Assembly (NCBI GenBank): GCA_029237695.1
Contig: CM055278.1
Span: forward strand, 68,067,188 to 68,131,187
DNA: 64,000 nt
Direction of reading: 5' to 3'
Origin: Conchocele bisecta
Lineage: Eukaryota > Mollusca > Bivalvia > Lucinida > Thyasiridae
Shown one piece after another: positions 57,096-64,000 of this stretch. Position 1 is the stretch's first letter. Every line of letters starts with the position of its first letter. The position numbers were made by a program, and so were the translations under genes. The notes under the pieces were generated by a model, which saw only the letters and a list, made by a program, of their open reading frames with translations, did not search any database and was not told where the DNA came from.

Positions 57096-57480
57096 TGATC
57101 AGGGTTTGCACTGTTCCCTTAACCCTATCATCCCCAAGTAACTGGAATGGATTTTTGTGTTAGCTTTCCGACCAATCCAATTGTCACTACTGGTAAATAG
57201 TTTTAAGACCTGTACCGTTATGACTAGATGGTCGCGGCCCGCATATCGCACCTGCCGAGGCTTTGTTAGTATACCGAAAAACTATAACCGAACTCGCGTA
57301 CGTATGCCAAATGTGTCGACTATATCGGGCTGTCCGCAACCGGGTACGACAATGTGTGATTTTGTTCTCAATCATATGAAAATTACTTGCAAAAAGTGCA
57401 GTTCCTCATGAGACAGCTCGTTACGAGCCGGCTCATTTTGATCTACACTGTTTGCAAACATCACTATAGAGGTCTGGTGG

Positions 57481-57717
57481 CCGGTTCACTAAACTTTGTA
57501 CGACTAAAATGTTCGTAAGTGCAAAATTATGACAGTTTGTAAATTCCACATTAACAACGTTTTCTGCATTACATTATGTTACTGCATTTACATTTATTGA
57601 GCATAGGCTGCATATGCAGCCAATGCTCAATAAATGTAAATCCATCAATGAAATCTCCAGACAATCCTAAATTTTCACTTACGAACATTTTAGTCGTACG
57701 AAGTTTAGTGAAACGGG
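57481..57717. mobile_element. foldback MITE D, fuller copy
   Basis: GGTTCACTAAACTTTGTACG and its complement CGTACGAAGTTTAGTGAAAC bound it; a second inner palindrome centres on CATATGCAGCC at 57610. Confidence 0.85.
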
Positions 57718-59586
57718 GCACGTCATTCTGCCAATAACCAATATAGAGCCTTGCGATTACGCTGACAGATCAGGAGTTGGGACACCTAATTTTTCCAGTC
57801 GAGCCACATTTTGGTATGTGTCTTCATCATTATTTTGACTAATTAATTGATGCCATCCCTACCAGTCATACTCGTCATAAACAGTATGATGTTTGTTTGT
57901 TTGTTGGGCTTTAACGGCGTATCAACAGCGAAGGTCATTTAAGGCCGGGTCAATGGGTTCAGTACTAAATCACATATATTACCTGTACATGTACATGTTC
58001 AAGTACATGTACAAATGGGGGGAAAATCCCAAAATCAGAACTGAATATTTACAATATATATATTCAGCCCTGAAATCAGAATAATCCTGATCTAATGCCA
58101 GGTCCTCGCCACACCAGAATCACTTGCCCCCCCTCCCAAAAGCAGTAGGATCAGTAATAATCTTACTACTTTTATAATGGTCAATATTAACCCAATTCAA
58201 CTCCCAGGTAAAAGTAAAAAAAGAGCCAAAGATAAAAACGTACCTGACGGCCATTCCAGGCAAGTCGTCATCCCTATAACATTGTATATTAAGGAGCAAT
58301 CCCTACCGTTAATTTACGCAGTAGAATCCTTATCAAACTGCAGAAGTGTAATACCAGCAGTTGACTAGCTACAAGAATTCGCCTGCGATATGTTATCTAC
58401 GGCTACAATTTGACCCATTCAAAAAATGTGAGCAACCGAAATGCATACCCAAACCTGTTGCATGTAGGTAAAATTTAGTAAACTACATGTATATTGTATA
58501 CCTTTAAACAAATAATATCTGATGTAGAACTAGTAAATTGCCAAAAATAATAGAACAGGGAAATCATTTTCTCATGGAAGCCATCTTTTCTCTAGTTGTT
58601 GCAAGATAAACATGTAACTGTCTGATACAACACCTTGGCAATGTAACATAACCAATTTCTGCATGTGTATGTTCTTTATTAATAATTTATTTATAGAGCT
58701 TGGACAGTTTTATATCGCTAACATATCAAACATGCCGGATAACCAATTGCAAAAAATCACTCTTACCTGCGTTACATTAAAGAGATGGGGTTAAATTGCT
58801 ACCCTCGCGAGAGTATGGAGCGGGGTAGCAATTTTGTTTCTAGCAGTTGACCAGCTAGACTGGCCGCATTTCTCTCATTGTCGTCACATTAGATAATTTC
58901 ATCCACCGATCTGACAAGTGTTCTCATTAAATGGACATAAACGCATGTCAATCAATTGATCTATTTGTGGCTGTGACTGGAGAAATGGGGCTTATGTGGT
59001 TTGTGACCCGTGTACCTCGTGATCAAGTTGCACACACCTGTAGTCTGATAACGATCTATATTGTTAGAAGCATGATGGGTGTTTCATTGCTGGAATGGGA
59101 ACAGTGCAGCTCCTGATCAGACTGTGCGTCAAAACACACAAGCCTGATTTCTCCAGTCACAGCCACATTTCAGAGGTTGTTCGTGTTGTCCGTCCTTGTC
59201 CAAGGAGAGTTGTTCCATTGGCAAGGTAACAGTCTGTTGCCTTGACATACTTCTAGTAATACGCCTCGACGTTTCCGGAGGCGACGATGTTATATATCCA
59301 CTCCAGTTAGAATCATCTTCTGCATTCATAAACCCATCTAGAGCATTATCTTGTGGCAACATGTCATGTGACAGAATGTGGTTGGAGCCATATGTGTTGG
59401 GCGAATCAGAATCCATGGATAAGTCCTGTGAACCAGAGAGGGCGGAGCCAAATGTATTGGGCCAATTAGCATCATGTGAACTGGATTGTGTGGAGCCAGT
59501 TGTGCTAGATAAATCAGAATCCATAGACGAGTCACATGAGCCGAATGAATGAATGAGTCACATGATCCTGTATTGGTGGAGCTGAA
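57718..59586. other. repeat-rich stretch, low coding evidence
   Basis: 57890-58140 holds an inverted repeat B copy. 58965-59165 is repeat C. The plus-strand frame at 58177-58368 has no support. 59165-59580 (minus) is a Ser/Asp-rich open frame built on ~60-bp units (ATGGATTCTGATT ... TTTGGCTCC) directly 3' of the terminal exon stop; it may be 3' UTR or an alternative C-terminus. Confidence 0.4.
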
Positions 59587-59726
59587 TTAGTTTGATAAAG
59601 AAGAGAAATCCATGGTGTCGTGTGGTTGGACGGAAGAATTGGGCTTGTCAATGCCTGTCATAACAAAATACTGCTCATCTTTGTGTAGTCCAACTTTGTT
59701 AGCTCCATCAGATCCAAGGTATTGTC
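59587..59726 (-). CDS. host minus-strand gene, terminal coding exon
   Basis: The acceptor is TTTTTATTACAG. Two bases complete a Gly codon from the exon at 62511, then QYLGSDGANKVGLHKDEQYF, VMTGIDKPN and a Ser-rich end, with TAA at 59587-59589. GQYLGSDG...VGLHKDEQYF looks like a beta-trefoil repeat (as in fascin, FGF or IL-1 folds); this is a resemblance only. Confidence 0.6.
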
Positions 59727-59939
59727 CTGTAATAAAAAGCATGATCTGTGACTGATTGGTGAAATGGGGCTTATGGAATTTGTGATCAGTTTAGCTCCTG
59801 ACCAAATAGCACACTCATGTAGCCTGATAACGATCAATATTTGCTAGGTGCATGATGAATGAATCGTTGACAGAATGGCGAACAGTGTTTGCCCATAGCT
59901 GACTGCGCGTATGTGCAGGCTGATCTGGGGTTACACTGA

Positions 59940-60210
59940 CCACCAACATTGCAAAGTATACTTAGTATACCTAGGAGAAATTTTTTGAATAAATTTATTA
60001 ATTTTTATTATACTGAATTTATTACATTATCACAGCCATTTTGGCTGTGATAATGTAATAAATTCAGTATAATAATTCTGCATACTTTTAATCATCAAAT
60101 ATATGCAGTCGTTAATTCTATATGAAATAATGTATTTCTGGAAAAATAAATGATTACTCCCTCAAAGTATACTTTGCTAGAAAAGCATACTTTGCAATGT
60201 TGGTGAAATC
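59940..60210. mobile_element. foldback MITE with AACATTGCAAAGTATACTT ends
   Basis: CACCAACATTGCAAAGTATA and its complement bound it; a central hairpin is TTACATTATCACAGCCA. A second copy lies at 63365-63660 and a partial one at 63090. Confidence 0.85.
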
Positions 60211-60399
60211 GGCTACTGGCATAACCTGTTTTTTGTTGAAAAGAACGCAGACTAATTTACGTTGCGTTATTACACTGGCATTACTCGGTAACATCATGTG
60301 ACGTCGTTCCAATGAAACGTCGATTTTGATTTTTTTTTGCTGAAAGTATGTATCGTATGGATGTGTCCTGGTGCCGATGCTGAAATAGTTTTACTTCCT

Positions 60400-60710
60400 A
60401 ATTATGATGTACTAAGTCCTAATGAAGATACTAAGTCCTAATTAGGAGATGTCAATTCCTAATTAGGAGATAGTAAATCCTAATGGAGATATTATCTCCA
60501 AAATAGTAATTCCTTATTAGGAGATACTAAGTCATAATTAGGAAAATTCAGGTCAATTCCTAATTAGGAGATAGTAAGTCCTAATGGAGATATTATCTCC
60601 AAAATAGTAATTTCTAATTAGGAGATACTAAGTCATAATTAGGAGAAACTATCTCCTATTATGACTTAGCATCTCCTAATTATGACTTAGTATCTCCTAC
60701 TGTCTGTTCC
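60400..60710. repeat. CCTAATTAGGAGATA palindrome array
   Basis: About ten units containing TCCTAATTAGGAGAT, each self-complementary, with a ~107-bp higher unit repeated (60450 with 60560). Confidence 0.9.
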
Positions 60711-61743
60711 ACGTTTTGCTGCCGACGAACTTTTGGCTATTAGACACATTAAATCTAAAAAATATTTAAAAGTAAGTACTTTTTTTATCAATAACAAGAA
60801 AGTCACCCTCCCCAAAAAAATGTATTATGAAATTCCATCAAATATTGATTTTATTGCGAAAAAACTATTTTTTTTTCATGGGGGCTAAAAATAGATTTTT
60901 TTTAAATATTTTTTTTATTTGTGGACCGATTTTCAAAATATAACGTTTGTTTTCTTAGTTACATAATTTTCAAGCTATCTCGCCAGGTTTCGGAGTCAAT
61001 TTCCAAATGTTTTCGTTTTTTGATCCTTCAGAAATATTTTGGAAATTGACTCCCCATGGAAAATCGTTTTTTCGCAATAAAATCAATATTTGATGGAATT
61101 TCATCAAATCATTTTTTTCTTGGAGGTTGACTTTTTGTTATTGATGAAAAAGTACTTACTTTTAAATATTTTATAGATTTAAGGTGTTTAATGGCCAAAA
61201 GTTGGTCGGTAGCTAAACGTGGAACAGACAGTAATTTACTATATGTCTCCCTGTTCCATGTTTTGCTGCCGACGGCCTTTTGGCCATTAAAGACATTAAA
61301 TCTTAAAAATGTATAAATGTATGTAGTTTTTTTATCAATAACAAGAAAGTCACCCTCCCCAAAAAAATGTATTTAATGAAATTCCATCAAATATTGATTT
61401 TATTGCGAAAAAAAAGATTTTCCTATGGGATTTTCAAATTCTATCTTTTGTTTTCTTATTTACATCATTTCCAAACTATCTAGCCAGGTTTCGGAGTCAA
61501 ATTCCAAAATTATTCGCTTTTTACTCCTCCACCACTGCTTCCACCCACCTCTTTTTTCCCATAGGAAAATCGTTTTTTCGCTATAAAATCAATATTTCGG
61601 ATGGAATTTCATCAAACAAACAAATTTGGGGAGGATGACTTTTTTTGTTATTGGTGAAAAAGTACATACATTTAAATATTTTTTAGATTTAATGTGTTGA
61701 ATAGCCACAAGTTTGTCTGCAGAAAAACGTGGACCAGACAGTA
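60699..61743. mobile_element. two tandem TIR elements, GTCTGTTCCACGTTTTGCTG ends
   Basis: 60699-61235 and 61247-61743 each start with CTGTTCCA(C/T)GTTTTGCTGCC and end with its complement (AACGTGGAACAGACAGTA in the first). Both interiors carry long inverted arms (AAAAAGTACTTACTTTTAAA). No transposase. Confidence 0.8.
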
Positions 61744-61929
61744 GTGAATGATATGACGGATGCAAAGCTTGCTACATATGATACTAGAAAAGCGGCCAAA
61801 CATCACATGAAAGGAAACAAAAATTATTGACAGAGCTTTGAAAGCACTAAGTATGTGACCTTGACCTTGGGTTTAGCAGGGACCCGATGATCGTAGTTTT
61901 TTCACAGCATGATAGAGGACCATCAGCAG

Positions 61930-62212
61930 GGGTGGATTCAGGATTTCAGGTTAGGTGGGGGGGGGGGGGGGGGGTTGGGACTTCTTAATTGAAATAGTTT
62001 ACTATATTTTCGAACTAGCACCGTTTGTTCGTCGACCGAGCAGAGCTGGAGACTGCTAGGTGGGTCCAGCCATCCGGAATATTTTTGATATCTACACCCC
62101 ATTTTGCTGCGTTCTGGCGCATTTTAGACCAAAAATATCTTTACTCACCAAATTTTAGGGGGGGGGGGGGGGTTGCGCCAGGTTTTCCTCTACGTGAATC
62201 CGCCCTTGATCA
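61930..62212. repeat. GTGGATTCAGGATTT inverted repeat with G runs
   Basis: GGGGTGGATTCAGGATTTCA faces GTGAATCCGCCCTTGAT; two G runs of 13-18 lie inside. Confidence 0.65.
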
Positions 62213-62510
62213 GTGGAATGCATGTGTGAAATATGAAGCAGTTGTGTGAAAGGAAACAGCTATAAATGAGTGTTAAGATTGTTATGAGACGGGATGAGGC
62301 CGGTAACGCTATATGCTATGCCACACACACACCCCCCCCAACCCTGACCATTCGGTTATATTTCACATTTACTCTGAACAATTTGTCAACTTTTGACTTT
62401 ATTTATGAAAAACTATTGTAAATTTTGTAAACGTATTTAATGAAATTACGCAGATGTCCGAAGGTACAAAATATCACATGGCGTGTCTCATCTCGTTGAT
62501 GCGTACTTAC

Positions 62511-62574
62511 CATTTTTCTTTATGTAATACTGGCTGCCAATATTTCTAAAGTCGTACCAACATGCTGTCCCCTT
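62511..62574 (-). CDS. host minus-strand gene, internal exon
   Basis: The acceptor is TATAATTCCAG and the donor AAAAATG|GTAAGTAC. 64 bp reads KGTACWYDFRNIGSQYYIKK in phase 0 at its start and leaves one base for the next exon. Both phases match the neighbouring exons. Confidence 0.65.
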
Positions 62575-62839
62575 CTGGAATTATAAACATACAGTGTTTG
62601 TTTATTAAATTGTCAATGCATTTCAGATTGTCTAAAGCAATGTGTCAGATTCAAATACCATATTTCAGGATGTGACTTGATATATATATAATATATATAT
62701 GGGGCTTATGAGTTTTGCAATCAGTGTAGATCCAGATCAGCCTGTCTAATTAGGATCTGCTGTGTTCACCATTCTTTCAATGAAACACCTATGATCGTGT
62801 TTCTAACGAGCCATATACAGGAGTATGCTATTTGACCAA

Positions 62840-62960
62840 GAGTTCTGATTTTGGGAATTTCCGTCATTATGGACAGGTTAAATATGGGATAGTCCAACCC
62901 GTTGGCCCGGCCTTAAATGACCATAGCTGTTGATAGGCCGTTAAACACCAATACTCAATC
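62840..62960. repeat. SINE-like repeat B, 3' part
   Basis: GTTGGCCCGGCCTTAAATGA and TGTTGATAGGCCGTTAAACA tail. Confidence 0.7.
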
Positions 62961-63364
62961 AACTGACCAAGAGCTACCCTGCTCACAAATCCCATAAGCT
63001 CCATTACTCCAATATCAATGTTAAACACCATCTTAATACTTTTGAGAAGTGCGGCTTAGTGGTGGACATGGCACCAGTAGCCAATTTCTTCAAAATTGTA
63101 AAGTATACTTATCTAGCAAAGTTTGAGGGAGAACTTTTCAATTTAAGGATAAATTTATAAATTTTTATTATACTGAATATAATTATAATATGATAATTTT
63201 GATGAAATCGGCTACTGGTCAGGTTGTTCTAATTTCAGGTCTGAATACATGTATATTTTTTCTGTAAATATTCGGTTCTGATTTTGGGATTCCCTACCAT
63301 CCCTCCCCACCCCACGATCAGAACATGTGAAGTAAGTGATTCGACCCCGTTATCAGTAGCCGAT

Positions 63365-63660
63365 TTTACCAACATTGCACAGTACACTTTTCTAGCAAAT
63401 GATACTTTGAGGGAGTAATCATTTATTTTCGCCGAAATTCATTATTTCAAAATAGAACTAACGACTGCATATATTTGATGATTAAAAGTATGCAGAATTA
63501 TTAGTACTGGATTTATTACATTATCACAGACAAAATGGCTGTGATAATGTAATAAATTCAGTAAATAAAAATTAATAAATTTATCCTTAAATTTAATTTT
63601 TTTCCCGTAAAGTATTCTTTACTAGAAAAGTTTACTTTGCAATGTTGGTGAAATAGGCTA
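63365..63660. mobile_element. foldback MITE, second copy of the 59940 family
   Basis: Bounded by CACCAACATTGCACAGTA and ACTTTGCAATGTTGGTG, with the TTACATTATCACAGAC hairpin in the centre. Confidence 0.85.
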
Positions 63661-63795
63661 GTCTGGCCTAAAATGACATTAGCTGTTGACAGACCATTAA
63701 ACACCAATAAACAAATAAATTGATTGATTGGCGTTTAATCGGCCTATCAACAGATAAGGTCATCTAAGGCCAGGTAACAAATAAATAAATCTTAC

Positions 63796-63941
63796 CAAGA
63801 CGACAGCTTTGTCATGTATGTTTATCGCGACAAAGGGTTCGGGATTGGGAGGTCTATGGTAGCCAAACAATGCCAACACGTAGTGATTCAGCAGTCCTGT
63901 ATCCTGGTCAGCCAACACTTTACACCAGACACATATTTTCC
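63796..63941 (-). CDS. host minus-strand gene, internal exon
   Basis: The acceptor is CTCCTATCCTCCAG and the donor GTCTTG|GTAAGA. 146 bp reads KICVWCKVLADQDTGLLNHY, then VLALFGYHRPPNPEPFVAIN and IHDKAVVL. It ends in phase 0, as the exon at 62511 requires. No family is recognised with confidence; together with the next two exons it gives a beta-rich domain. The gene continues beyond the right edge. Confidence 0.7.
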
Positions 63942-64000
63942 CTGGAGGATAGGAGATAATATACGGTCAGTTGTGAAAATTTATCAGGTAACGAGATTTG

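Noticed and set aside
59129..59524. 131-residue Ser/Asp-rich minus-strand frame as a separate gene
   Set aside because: It lies in a different frame just 3' of the terminal exon stop and is built of ~60-bp repeats; the right part is repeat C. Treated as 3' UTR or alternative tail.

Overview
The window is animal nuclear DNA, most likely from a bivalve or related mollusc. The evidence is an intron-rich layout, many foldback MITE and SINE-like repeats, satellites, a decaying Polinton/Maverick (adintovirus-like) element, and short host exons with GT/AG borders and compatible phases. The species is not identifiable from the sequence alone. No rRNA, tRNA, CRISPR array or bacterial operon was seen.

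1-15.5 kb holds most of one Polinton; its left end lies outside the window. From left to right it carries protein-primed PolB (+), retroviral-type integrase (-), a row of small virion-type genes (-), an A32/FtsK-like packaging ATPase (-), a double-jelly-roll major capsid protein (-), a large acidic structural protein (+), a conserved virion protein with a C-terminal membrane anchor (-), a jelly-roll-like capsid candidate (+), a fibre-like coiled-coil/knob protein (+), a small hydrophobic protein (+) and an unknown small protein in two copies (-). Nearly every gene has frameshifts, stops or deletions, so this is a fossil. No adenain-type protease was found. A 14-17 bp palindrome related to CCAATCTCGATTGG is scattered through the element, mostly inside coding sequence. 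It is present or absent between duplicated copies, so it behaves like a miniature coding-tolerant insertion element.

15.5-17.1 kb is host DNA with one exon on the minus strand that looks like CCDC39. 17.1-20 kb is a second, truncated Polinton copy (jelly-roll tail, fibre, hydrophobic protein, unknown protein).

20-35 kb is repeat-rich host DNA: 180-bp and 92-bp tandem repeats, a ~500-bp MITE family with TA target sites, and foldbacks. No convincing gene was found there.

35.8-54.3 kb carries a host gene on the plus strand in four phase-compatible exons: a large exon with three 318-bp repeats, each ending in a ubiquitin-interacting-motif-like helix, then three exons that together look like a PDZ domain. 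Its first intron contains a ~6 kb satellite of 41-bp units with higher-order structure.

54.5-55.3 kb has a 2A-like (NPGP) open frame followed by a broken hAT-like transposase. 55.85-56.35 kb is an array of TCGTAATTACGA palindromes that runs up to a 500-N assembly gap. 57-64 kb is repeat-rich and contains three phase-compatible exons of a minus-strand host gene, with a beta-trefoil-like flavour, running toward the plus-strand gene.
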